From NCBI GenBank assembly GCA_016844545.1, contig JAENJC010000047.1:4756-18667 (forward strand): a stretch of 13,912 nt of DNA, read 5' to 3'. Positions 7,030 through 12,907 of this stretch are shown in pieces. This DNA is from Deltaproteobacteria bacterium (lineage in GTDB: Bacteria; Desulfobacterota; JAENJC01). The position numbers and the translations under genes were made by a program. Every line of letters begins with the position of its first letter. Positions within the stretch are counted from its first letter, which is position 1. The notes beneath the pieces were generated by a model. The model had not been told where the DNA came from. It ran no database searches and was given only the letters and a program-made list of their open reading frames with translations.

Positions 7030-7892
7030 GCTATCAGCTTTCCACAAAGCCACCAATCATCCCTATGGACCCCATATCCAAAGACCTGAACCGCTGGATA
7101 TCAATTCTCCTGACCGTATGGAGAAGGCGCAGGAAATATAAAAACGGCCCTTCTGACAGACTCTTGCCTAATGAGCTGAAGGAGGTTGCCGCAGGGGTCA
7201 AGATACTTTCTTCCGGCCTGACAGGGAAAAGGGAACTGGTGGGAAAGGGATACATGGACGACCCTGCCCTTCTTGGAGCCTATCTCCTCTTCTATTGGCC
7301 TGTCTCATATGCCCAGGCCCGGTATGTTCTGGGGTATTTGCCTTCAAGGCCCCGTTCTGTCCTGGACCTTGGAAGCGGACCTGCCCCGATGTCGTTTGCC
7401 TCCCTTGACCACGGCGCAAGCGAGGTAGTTGCCGCCGACAGGAGCGAACCGGCTCTTCGGCTGGCTGCAGAGCTTGCAGGAGAGGCCGGGGAGCCGCTTG
7501 CAGTAAGGGGATGGGACCCTTTGAGGGGAGAGAAGATTCCAGATGGGAGCTTTGACCTTGCGATAATGGGGCACCTCCTCAACGAACTCTGGGTTGGTGA
7601 CTCAGATGAGGCAGGGAAGATATGCGACCTGATAGAGAGGGTCAGTGGGAGCCTGAGGAAGGGAGGGGCAGTAACCATTATAGAGCCTGCGCTGCTCTTG
7701 ACGTCCCGCAGGCTCCTGGGAATCAGAGACATCCTTGTGAAAAGGGGCTTTCCAGTACTTTCCCCCTGCCTTTTTAAAGAGGATTGCCCTGCCCTGAAGA
7801 AGGAAGGAAACACCTGCCATACAGACCGCTCATGGGAACCTCCTAGGACTGCCGGATGGGCGGATATTCAGGATAGTTTCCGAGATGCTTGA
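7026..7892 (+). CDS. Rsm22-like small-subunit rRNA methyltransferase family protein, N-terminal portion before frame break
   Basis: The 288-residue reading frame has a Rossmann methyltransferase core with SAM motif I VLDLGSGPAP (112-121), an acidic strand end (AADRSE) and IMGHLLNEL at the later strand. It is followed by a cysteine cluster CLFKEDCPALKKEGNTCH. That cluster recalls the [4Fe-4S]-type cysteines of the Rsm22/METTL17 family, which acts on the small ribosomal subunit. After SWEPP (near 7844) the frame leaves the expected homology and stops at 7892, while the family's C-terminal part continues in the +1 frame (7885-8133 and upstream to about 7840). The start is uncertain: TTG 7026 overlaps the previous stop and ATG 7065 is an alternative, neither with a good ribosome site. 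It may be a broken gene, a sequencing indel, or (less likely) recoding. Confidence 0.7.
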   Translation: MSYQLSTKPPIIPMDPISKDLNRWISILLTVWRRRRKYKNGPSDRLLPNELKEVAAGVKILSSGLTGKRELVGKGYMDDPALLGAYLLFYWPVSYAQARYVLGYLPSRPRSVLDLGSGPAPMSFASLDHGASEVVAADRSEPALRLAAELAGEAGEPLAVRGWDPLRGEKIPDGSFDLAIMGHLLNELWVGDSDEAGKICDLIERVSGSLRKGGAVTIIEPALLLTSRRLLGIRDILVKRGFPVLSPCLFKEDCPALKKEGNTCHTDRSWEPPRTAGWADIQDSFRDA

Positions 7893-8133
7893 AAGCAACA
7901 AGAGGCTTCGCCTTATGGGATGCGGCCCTGAAGGGCGCATAGGGCTGTCACTTATGGAGAAAAACATGACAGATGACAACAATCTCTTCCTGCGTCTAAA
8001 GAGGGGTGATGTAGTCAGGATAACAGGGGGAGAGGAGCGGGAGAGCGGGATAGCTCTGACGGAAAAGAGCAGAATCACAATACTAGCACATGCCGGCAAG
8101 CCCCTGCCTGAGCCCTGGGAGATGAAAGGCTGA
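7885..8133 (+). CDS. C-terminal portion of the Rsm22-like protein, out of frame with its N-terminus
   Basis: This 82-residue frame continues the previous gene. Read upstream from ATG 7885 it stays open through LLGLPDGRIFRIVSEMLES (from about 7840). The segment RIVSEMLESNKRLRLMGCG plus PEGR and RLKRGDVVRI resembles the C-terminal beta-rich region of Rsm22-family proteins. It overlaps the upstream stop (ATG 7885, TGA 7890), so reinitiation as a separate small protein is conceivable, but a single ancestral gene split by a frame change is simpler. The linker between SWEPP and RIVSE seems shorter than I would expect for the family, which would fit a small deletion. Confidence 0.55.
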   Translation: MLESNKRLRLMGCGPEGRIGLSLMEKNMTDDNNLFLRLKRGDVVRITGGEERESGIALTEKSRITILAHAGKPLPEPWEMKG

Positions 8134-8142
8134 CGCTTTTTT
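8125..8142 (+). terminator. Weak candidate intrinsic terminator after the methyltransferase gene
   Basis: AAAGGC (8125-8130) can pair with GCTTTT (8135-8140) around a TGAC loop, with one G-U pair. It runs into a short T run (8137-8142). The stem is short and overlaps the stop codon, so support is weak. Confidence 0.25.
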
Positions 8143-8174
8143 GTTTGTGACGGCCTTTTACTAACTTTCTATTT

Positions 8175-8203
8175 TTGACAGTAGGGAGGAGATGCTGTAT
8201 ATT
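8175..8203 (+). promoter_or_regulatory. Sigma70-type promoter of the ubiB-family gene
   Basis: TTGACA (8175-8180, perfect) and TATATT (8198-8203, 5 of 6) are separated by exactly 17 bases. Transcription would start near 8210, leaving a leader of about 75 bases. The surrounding 150-base gap is AT-rich and has no other feature I can support. Confidence 0.75.
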
Positions 8204-8284
8204 TCTGAATAATCCACATTTTGCAATAAAATCAAATTAACCTGCTAAAGTCAGTATGCAATTAAACCTTTTAAGGAAGGTGCC

Positions 8285-9991
8285 TTGCTGTTGCTAAAAG
8301 TCCAGATGACTTACAAGAACATCCAGAGGATGAGGCACATAGTAGCAGTCCTTATCAAACACGGTTTTTACAGTGTTGTGGAGAGGATGAACCTCCACCG
8401 CATCCTGCCTCTGTCAAAGAGGCTCAGGAAAAGGGCTGTGGAAGAGGCAGAGCTCTCACTCCCTGAGAGGATAAGGCTGGTATTTGAAGAACTCGGCCCC
8501 ACATTTATAAAGCTCGGACAATTACTAAGCACCCGCCCAGACATCTTCTCTGAGGAGTATCTCGAGGAGTTCAGGAAGTTCCAGGACAAGGTCCCGCCAT
8601 TTTCGTTCGATAAGGCGATCCAGCAGATAGAGGGCGAATTCAAGCGGAAGGTTGACGAGCTTTTCCTCGAGATTGAGAATGAGCCGATTGCCGCTGCTTC
8701 CATTGCCCAGGTGCACAGAGCAGTCCTTCTTGACGGCAGGGAGGTGGTGGTCAAGGTTCAGAGACACGGGATAGAAAAGACCATTGATACCGATATAAGT
8801 ATCATGTATACCCTCGCCAATCTCCTCCTCAAATACTTTCCAGAGCTTGCCATCCTGGGCCCGGTTGCCATAGTTGATGAGTTTTCAAGAACTATCAGGG
8901 TTGATGAGTTTTCAAGAACTATCAGGAAGGAGATGAACTTTACCCTTGAGGCCTCCAATACCATGAAGTTCAGGAACATGTTCAAAGACAACCCTCATGT
9001 ATATATTCCCGACGTGTACTGGGAGTTTACAAGCAATAGGGTCCTCACCCTCGAGCGTATAAAGGGAATAAAGATAGATAATGTTGAAAAGCTGAAAAAT
9101 GAGGGAATAGACCCTGCAAGGATCGCACACATTTTAGGGGAGACGTTCCTCAGGATGGTGATGGTGGAGGGTTTCTTCCACGGAGATTTCCACGCAGGGA
9201 ATATATTTGTCCTCGGACCGGAAGAGATAGCGCTGGTCGATTTCGGCATTACAGGGAGGATAACGGATGAGCTTAAAGAGAGCCTTGCCACTATGTTCAT
9301 CGGTCTTGCAACCCAGGACTACGACACCCTCGTGGATGAGTATGCCAGGATGGGTCTTCTCCCCGATGGGATTGACCTGGTGGAGTTCAAAAGGGACTAC
9401 AGGGACCTCATGGAGCCGTTTTTTGTAAAACCGTTTGAACACACCAGCCTGGGTGAACTGCTTATGGGTTATATAAGGGTATCTTTCAGATACGGGATAA
9501 AGCATCCCAAGGAACTGCTTCTCCTGAATAAGTGCACAATCGAGATAGAGGGGATAGGAAGACTTCTGGATCCGAAGATAGATCTTCTCAAAGAAGCCCA
9601 GCCCTATGCAAAGGAGTTTATAAAGGAGCGCTACCGTCCTGGGAAGATTATAGGAGGAGTTATTGATGACATTAAGGAGGTCAATGCCCTGGTAAAGGAG
9701 GCCCCCTCCCAGCTCAGGCAGATAATGAAGAAGATGGTAAACGACAAGTTCACCATTGACTTCGTACATGTAGGTCTTGAAAACTTTTACAGCGAGATAG
9801 ACCGCTCCTCCAACAGGGTTTCATTTGCCCTGATAATTTCCGCCCTGATAATCGGCTCCTCCATGGTAATACAGTCCGGGTTAGGACCTATGTTTATGGG
9901 CTTTCCAATTGTAGGTATAATAGGATTCGCCATCGCAGGGATTCTGGGACTTGCCCTCGCCATCTCGATATTGAGGTCTGGAAGGTTTTAA
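8285..9991 (+). CDS. UbiB/AarF/ABC1 family atypical kinase-like protein
   Basis: Members of this family support ubiquinone or other isoprenoid-lipid metabolism through an ATPase activity at the membrane. The 568-residue protein shows the family-specific KLGQLLSTRPD (76-86, KxGQ motif), the alanine-rich loop AAASIAQVH (136-144), the nucleotide-site lysine K157 (VVVKVQR), HGDFHAGN (299-306) as catalytic loop and VDFG (318-321) as metal site. The C-terminus has two hydrophobic spans (about 513-530 and 540-563). The start may be TTG 8285, 7 bases after AAGGA, or ATG 8306, which lacks a ribosome site. Residues 197-214 are two identical copies of VDEFSRTIR, an exact 27-bp duplication just before the conserved KEMNFTLEASN. 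No quinone-biosynthesis gene adjoins it, and in an anaerobe the lipid may be menaquinone. Confidence 0.9.
   Translation: MLLLKVQMTYKNIQRMRHIVAVLIKHGFYSVVERMNLHRILPLSKRLRKRAVEEAELSLPERIRLVFEELGPTFIKLGQLLSTRPDIFSEEYLEEFRKFQDKVPPFSFDKAIQQIEGEFKRKVDELFLEIENEPIAAASIAQVHRAVLLDGREVVVKVQRHGIEKTIDTDISIMYTLANLLLKYFPELAILGPVAIVDEFSRTIRVDEFSRTIRKEMNFTLEASNTMKFRNMFKDNPHVYIPDVYWEFTSNRVLTLERIKGIKIDNVEKLKNEGIDPARIAHILGETFLRMVMVEGFFHGDFHAGNIFVLGPEEIALVDFGITGRITDELKESLATMFIGLATQDYDTLVDEYARMGLLPDGIDLVEFKRDYRDLMEPFFVKPFEHTSLGELLMGYIRVSFRYGIKHPKELLLLNKCTIEIEGIGRLLDPKIDLLKEAQPYAKEFIKERYRPGKIIGGVIDDIKEVNALVKEAPSQLRQIMKKMVNDKFTIDFVHVGLENFYSEIDRSSNRVSFALIISALIIGSSMVIQSGLGPMFMGFPIVGIIGFAIAGILGLALAISILRSGRF
8873..8926 (+). 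repeat. Exact 27-bp tandem duplication within the ubiB-family gene
   Basis: Bases 8873-8899 and 8900-8926 are identical, including third codon positions. Each encodes VDEFSRTIR. The frame is preserved, adding nine residues to the protein. Confidence 0.97.
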
Positions 9992-9996
9992 AAGAA

Positions 9997-10027
9997 GTGG
10001 TCGGTGGCCGGTGGTCAGGGGTCAGTG
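9997..10027 (+). repeat. GGTCGGTGG-type repeat, left copy flanking the IVP gene
   Basis: A G-rich run built from GGTCGGTGG / GGCCGGTGG / GGTCAG units. Bases 9997-10018 form a perfect 22-base inverted match to 10516-10537 on the other side of the four-helix-bundle gene. It begins six bases after the ubiB-family stop. Confidence 0.9.
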
Positions 10028-10070
10028 AAAGAAAAATTAAAGGCAGGGCCGGTTAGCAAAGAGGCAGGCA

Positions 10071-10445
10071 GTGACTAAAGTTAAGAGCTATCAGGATTTG
10101 GATGTCTGGAAAAAGGCCATGGATTTAGTGATAGAGTGCTACAAAGCGGTAAACAAGTTCCCTAAAACGGAACTCTATTGTTTGAGCAGTCAACTTCAGC
10201 GTGCTGCGGTTTCAGTTCCGGCCAATATTGCTGAAGGACAGGGGAGATGGCATACAAAAGAATTTATTAACCATTTGTCTATAGCCTACGGTTCACTTGC
10301 CGAGTTAGAAACCCATCTTCAGATTGCTGAGCGATTACAGTACATCGATAAATCTCAATTAAATCACTTCATGAATATGACCGGAGAGATCGGAAGAATG
10401 ATCAATGGCTTAGGCAGAGCCTTGGAGAGTAACAATGGTAAATAA
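10071..10445 (+). CDS. Four-helix-bundle protein of the 23S rRNA intervening-sequence (IVP/S23) family
   Basis: The 124-residue protein has the family pattern: YQDLDVWKKAMDLV at the start, then QLQRAAVSVPANIAEGQGR (41-59), a mid segment FINHLSIAYGSLAELETHL, and a final helix. Family members are small pentameric helical bundles, some encoded inside 23S rRNA insertions and others free-standing. Avd of diversity-generating retroelements is a relative. The molecular role is unknown. The start is GTG 10071 with AGAGG upstream. Base use differs from its neighbours: more TTA, TTG and CAA codons and almost no AGG. The gene lies between inverted copies of the GGTCGGTGG repeat family. Together these suggest it moved in as a small cassette. 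No reverse transcriptase, variable repeat or rRNA is present here, so a DGR or rRNA insertion is not supported. Confidence 0.88.
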   Translation: MTKVKSYQDLDVWKKAMDLVIECYKAVNKFPKTELYCLSSQLQRAAVSVPANIAEGQGRWHTKEFINHLSIAYGSLAELETHLQIAERLQYIDKSQLNHFMNMTGEIGRMINGLGRALESNNGK

Positions 10446-10478
10446 TTTGCCGCTTATTGATTGTTTTGTGGTTTATTA

Positions 10479-10547
10479 CCGACCGCTGACCACCGACCAC
10501 TGGCTACTATATGAACTGACCACCGGCCACCGACCACCGGCCACTGG
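10479..10547 (+). repeat. GGTCGGTGG-type repeat cluster, right copy, reverse orientation
   Basis: Repeated GACCACCGACC / GACCACCGGCC units in two blocks (10479-10503 and 10516-10547) separated by a short AT-rich stretch. Bases 10516-10537 are the perfect reverse complement of 9997-10018. The cluster ends directly at the GGAG that serves as ribosome site of the next gene. Confidence 0.9.
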
Positions 10548-10556
10548 AGTTTTTCA

Positions 10557-12164
10557 TTGACAACACTGATGCTTTTCACATTACTCGGTGAAGTCGGCCT
10601 GCTTCTCTACGGGATAAAGCTCGCAGGGGACGGGCTTCAGAAGGCCGCCGGCGCCAGGATCAGGGGGGTTCTCTCCTCCCTTACCAGAAACAGGCTCGTT
10701 GCAGTGGTTGTCGGCGCCGTTATAACCATACTCCTCCAGTCGTCCAGCGCTACATCTGTCATGCTGATAGGATTCGTCTCCTCAGGCCTCCTTGCCCTTC
10801 CTCAGACCATCGGGGTCATCCTTGGCGCTGATATTGGAACCACCGTCACGGTACAGCTCTTGTCCGTGAATATTTACGACTATGCCGTCATTGTTGCAGG
10901 GGGTGGAGTTGCAATGATGTTTCACGGCAAGGCGGAGGTAAAGAGCGTCGGCCAGGGGATACTCGGTTTTGCCTTTGTCTTCATGTCTATAGGGCTCATG
11001 TCTCAAACCGTCAGCCCTATAAAGAATAACGAGCTGTTCCGGGGGATACTTCTTTCACTTCAGGACAGCCCTTTCCTGATCCTCCTTATCTCCGCCGTCT
11101 TTACAGCTATTGTGCACAGCAGCGCTGCAACCATCGGGATAGCCCTCGCATTTTCCCTCCAGGGGCTTATAACATTGGAAGGGGCCATACCCCTGATACT
11201 TGGCGCCAACATAGGCACTTGCGCCACCGCCCTTGTTTCCAGTATAGGCGCTACGTTTGAAGCCCGCCAGGTGGCTGCAGCACATATCATCTTTAAATTT
11301 CTGGGTGTCATCCTTTTTTACCCTTTTATGGGCCCAATGGCGGAGCTAGTAAGTCAGTCGGCTACGGATATACCAAGGCAGATTGCCAATGCCCATACCT
11401 TTTTCAATCTGGCTATTACCGTAATAATCCTTCCCTTTGCGGGCCCTATGGCAAAGTTAATCCAGAGATTGGTCCCGGAGACAGCGGCGGCGGAGAGGTT
11501 CTCAACTAAGTATCTGGATGAAAGGGTGTTGAGCTCCCCGTCCCTTGCGCTGGGTCAGGCAACGCGGGAGGCCCTGCGTATGGCTGACATAGTCCAGGAG
11601 ATGTTTAAAAACAGCATAGAGGTATTCAAGAAGAATGACCTGGAACTTGCGGAAAGGCTTGAGGAGAGGGATGACGATGTTGACCTGTTGGACAGGGAGA
11701 TCAAACTCTACCTTACAAGGCTCAGCCCCGAAAGCATGGAAGAGACGCAGTCCGGGAGGCAGATACTTATAATCTCCTTTATAAACGACATGGAAAACAT
11801 AGGTGACATAATAGACAAGAACCTCATGGAGTTGGCTAAGAAGAAGATCGCCAAGGGACTTTCATTCTCTAAAGACGGGCTTGCGGAGATATGCGAACTG
11901 CATCAGAATATACTTGAGAACTTCGACCTCGCCATTTCCACTTTTGCCGCCGGAGACGATGAGCTTGCCAGAAAGCTGATCAGGCACAAGGAAGGGGTGA
12001 GAGAGAAGGAGCGGGAATTGAAACAGGCCCACATCCAGAGGCTTCAGATGGGGTTAAGGGAATCAATAGACACAAGCGCCATTCACCTTGATGTACTTTC
12101 AAACCTCAAGAGGATAAACTCCCATATCTGCGATATCGCATATACAATGCTGGCAGGGAAATAA
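10557..12164 (+). CDS. Na+/phosphate cotransporter family protein with PhoU-like C-terminal domain
   Basis: The 535-residue protein has the two inverted Na/Pi-cotransporter repeats. The first carries QSSSATSVML (61-70) and GADIGTT (90-96); the second carries HSSAATIG (187-194) and GANIGTCATA (216-225). About eight hydrophobic spans fill residues 5-310. The hydrophilic remainder (about 335-530) is helical and charged, like the PhoU domain fused to many bacterial NptA-type proteins. It would import phosphate with sodium across the inner membrane, or export or regulate phosphate. The start is TTG 10557, with GGAG at 10546-10549 seven bases upstream; the next ATG (10569) is too far from that site. 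No own promoter is evident because the repeat cluster occupies the upstream region, so expression may depend on read-through or on the repeat-borne sequence. Confidence 0.92.
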   Translation: MTTLMLFTLLGEVGLLLYGIKLAGDGLQKAAGARIRGVLSSLTRNRLVAVVVGAVITILLQSSSATSVMLIGFVSSGLLALPQTIGVILGADIGTTVTVQLLSVNIYDYAVIVAGGGVAMMFHGKAEVKSVGQGILGFAFVFMSIGLMSQTVSPIKNNELFRGILLSLQDSPFLILLISAVFTAIVHSSAATIGIALAFSLQGLITLEGAIPLILGANIGTCATALVSSIGATFEARQVAAAHIIFKFLGVILFYPFMGPMAELVSQSATDIPRQIANAHTFFNLAITVIILPFAGPMAKLIQRLVPETAAAERFSTKYLDERVLSSPSLALGQATREALRMADIVQEMFKNSIEVFKKNDLELAERLEERDDDVDLLDREIKLYLTRLSPESMEETQSGRQILIISFINDMENIGDIIDKNLMELAKKKIAKGLSFSKDGLAEICELHQNILENFDLAISTFAAGDDELARKLIRHKEGVREKERELKQAHIQRLQMGLRESIDTSAIHLDVLSNLKRINSHICDIAYTMLAGK

Positions 12165-12166
12165 AA

Positions 12167-12187
12167 ACAGTGGTCGGTGGTCAGTTG
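12167..12187 (+). repeat. GGTCGGTGG-type repeat, third copy
   Basis: TGGTCGGTGGTCAG (12171-12184) lies immediately after the cotransporter stop, in the same orientation as the copy at 9997. Its CGGTGGTCAG end is inverted relative to the copy at 12415-12439. Confidence 0.8.
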
Positions 12188-12239
12188 CACAGAACGTTCC
12201 CTCCCCTGGCGGGAGTACCCACGGGGCATAAAGGGATTG

Positions 12240-12302
12240 AGGGGAGGGGGAGCTTAATGAAAGCTCACCCCCACCCTGACCCTCCCCCGTCAAGGGGGAG
12301 GG
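12240..12302 (+). repeat. C-rich palindromic intergenic element
   Basis: A perfect 9-bp stem CCCTCCCCC (12280-12288) / GGGGGAGGG (12294-12302) with a 5-base loop is preceded by a second hairpin, GAGCTT (12250-12255) / AAGCTC (12261-12266), whose flanks are also G-rich then C-rich. The sequence type (CTCACCCCCACCCTGACCCT and its hairpin) resembles a dispersed intergenic repeat seen in many bacterial genomes. It may act as a transcription stop after the cotransporter gene, although there is no T tract. Confidence 0.7.
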
Positions 12303-12338
12303 AAAATCAATGTCTATTCTTAGGAGAAGAGATTATCC

Positions 12339-12367
12339 TTGACACTGGCGGCCTGGCACCTTAAAAT
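12339..12367 (+). promoter_or_regulatory. Promoter of the tRNA-Leu pair
   Basis: A perfect TTGACA (12339-12344) and TAAAAT (12362-12367, 5 of 6) are spaced by exactly 17 bases. Start of transcription is expected near 12374, about 75 bases before the first tRNA. The fourth GGTCGGTGG-type repeat lies between promoter and tRNA. Confidence 0.7.
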
Positions 12368-12414
12368 AACTGCCTGTTGCTGGTTTGGTTTAGGATTGGT
12401 TGGGTTGTTTTTTC

Positions 12415-12439
12415 TGACTACTGACCACCGGCCGCTGAC
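12415..12439 (+). repeat. GGTCGGTGG-type repeat, fourth copy, reverse orientation
   Basis: CTGACCACCGGCCGCTGAC (12421-12439) matches the right-hand cluster at 10479-10547 and is inverted relative to 12167-12187. It sits in the leader of the tRNA transcript, ten bases before the mature tRNA. Confidence 0.8.
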
Positions 12440-12448
12440 TTCTGAAAA

Positions 12449-12533
12449 GCGAGAGTGGCGAAACTGGCAGACGCACCAGACTTAGGATCTGGCGGGTAAA
12501 ACCTTAGGGGTTCAACTCCCCTCTCTCGCACCA
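12449..12533 (+). tRNA. tRNA-Leu, anticodon UAG
   Basis: Acceptor GCGAGAG (12449-12455) pairs with CTCTCGC (12523-12529); discriminator A12530 and an encoded CCA end it. The anticodon arm CCAGA-CTTAGGA-TCTGG gives anticodon TAG, which reads CUA and other CUN codons. A long variable arm, class II, fits leucine. The T arm holds GGTTCAACTCC. Confidence 0.95.
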
Positions 12534-12536
12534 ATA

Positions 12537-12580
12537 ATACCAATTTGCATTCAAATAAAGACTTTTGAATGCTCAGGTAT
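12537..12580. repeat. Palindrome 1 between the tRNA-Leu genes
   Basis: ATACC (12537-12541) pairs with GGTAT (12576-12580) and GCATTCAAA (12547-12555) with TTTGAATGC (12564-12572). It is an imperfect stem-loop with the same end motifs as the palindrome that follows. Confidence 0.75.
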
Positions 12581-12581
12581 A

Positions 12582-12637
12582 ATACCAAGTAAGCTTTCAT
12601 TAGTCTCAATAGTAGATGTTTGAAAGCAACTTGGTAT
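12582..12637. repeat. Palindrome 2 between the tRNA-Leu genes
   Basis: ATACCAAGT (12582-12590) pairs with ACTTGGTAT (12629-12637) and GCTTTCA (12593-12599) with TGAAAGC (12621-12627), around a loop of about 21 bases. It follows palindrome 1 after one base and shares its ATACCAA start and GGTAT end, so the two look like related miniature inverted-repeat units. Confidence 0.8.
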
Positions 12638-12644
12638 AAAAAAT

Positions 12645-12732
12645 GCCCGGGTGGCGGAACTGGTAGACGCAAGGGACTTAAAATCCCTCGGTGCTATGCG
12701 CTGTGCCGGTTCGATTCCGGCCCCGGGCACCA
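12645..12732 (+). tRNA. tRNA-Leu, anticodon UAA
   Basis: Acceptor GCCCGGG (12645-12651) pairs with CCCGGGC (12722-12728), followed by A and an encoded CCA. The anticodon arm AGGGA-CTTAAAA-TCCCT gives TAA, reading UUA and UUG. A long variable arm follows, then T arm GGTTCGATTCC. It is the likely integration target of the island that begins with the integrase downstream. Confidence 0.96.
12709..12732 (+). other. Putative attachment site (att core) in the tRNA-Leu(UAA) 3' end
   Basis: P4-type integrases commonly recombine at the T-arm to CCA part of a tRNA gene, and an integrase of this type begins 176 bases downstream in the same orientation. The matching second copy should lie beyond the right edge, so the exact core cannot be seen here. 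Confidence 0.5.
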
Positions 12733-12765
12733 ATTAATAATTCAAAGGGATGCAGTAAGGTCCAT

Positions 12766-12792
12766 AAACCCGCTCAAAAGGCGGGTTTTTTT
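12766..12792 (+). terminator. Intrinsic terminator of the tRNA-Leu transcript
   Basis: AAACCCGC (12766-12773) pairs perfectly with GCGGGTTT (12781-12788) around a 7-base loop and runs into seven consecutive T (12786-12792). It separates the tRNA transcript from the integrase promoter. Confidence 0.88.
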
Positions 12793-12793
12793 A

Positions 12794-12822
12794 TTGCCTG
12801 ATGTCCGATGTGGTGTTATAAT
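12794..12822 (+). promoter_or_regulatory. Promoter of the integrase gene
   Basis: TTGCCT (12794-12799, 4 of 6) and a perfect TATAAT (12817-12822) are spaced by 17 bases. The start of transcription would fall near 12829, just before the GGGGTAACT array, so proteins bound there could control it. Confidence 0.65.
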
Positions 12823-12836
12823 GTTTGTCAGAATCC

Positions 12837-12893
12837 GGGGTAACTGGGGGTAACTTTTCCCATAAGTTACCCCCACGGCAAAACAGTTACCCC
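12837..12893. repeat. Four-copy GGGGTAACT array (two direct, two inverted) before the integrase
   Basis: GGGGTAACT occurs at 12837-12845 and 12847-12855, and its reverse complement AGTTACCCC at 12865-12873 and 12885-12893. Starts are 10, 18 and 20 bases apart. The inner pair extends to a perfect 11-bp palindrome, 12846-12856 with 12864-12874, around 7 bases. The position between the tRNA end and the integrase start codon suits integrase arm-type sites, excisionase sites or an autoregulatory operator. Confidence 0.9.
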
Positions 12894-12907
12894 CAAAGGA
12901 GGACAAA

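Larger units (their letters stand above)
12165..12338. other. Non-coding, repeat-rich gap before the tRNA promoter
   Basis: No coding sequence is supported. It holds a GGTCGGTGG-type repeat at 12167-12187, a C-rich hairpin element around 12240-12302, and low-complexity G/C runs. A 64-codon open frame starting at 12170 is made only of repeat sequence. Confidence 0.7.

Noticed and set aside
7836..7850. Programmed +1 frameshift in the Rsm22-like gene
   Set aside because: No known shift signal (such as a slippery CTT-TGA or CCC-T site with a nearby stop) is present at the changeover; mutation or sequencing error is simpler.
9134..9769. Minus-strand open frame of 211 codons opposite the ubiB-family gene
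   Set aside because: It lies entirely inside a conserved gene on the other strand and has no recognisable domain.
10071..10445. Diversity-generating retroelement (Avd-like helix bundle) or 23S rRNA intervening sequence
   Set aside because: No reverse transcriptase, template/variable repeat pair or rRNA sequence is present in the window.
9997..10547. CRISPR array from the regularly repeated GACCACCGACC units
   Set aside because: Units are short, directly abutting and imperfect, with no unique spacers of constant size and no cas genes.
12170..12364. Small plus-strand gene of 64 codons after the cotransporter
   Set aside because: It is composed of dispersed repeat and C-rich hairpin sequence, lacks a ribosome site and overlaps the tRNA promoter.
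12551..12733. Minus-strand open frames across the tRNA-Leu genes
   Set aside because: They run through two clear tRNA genes and palindromes and resemble the well-known spurious proteins called from tRNA loci.
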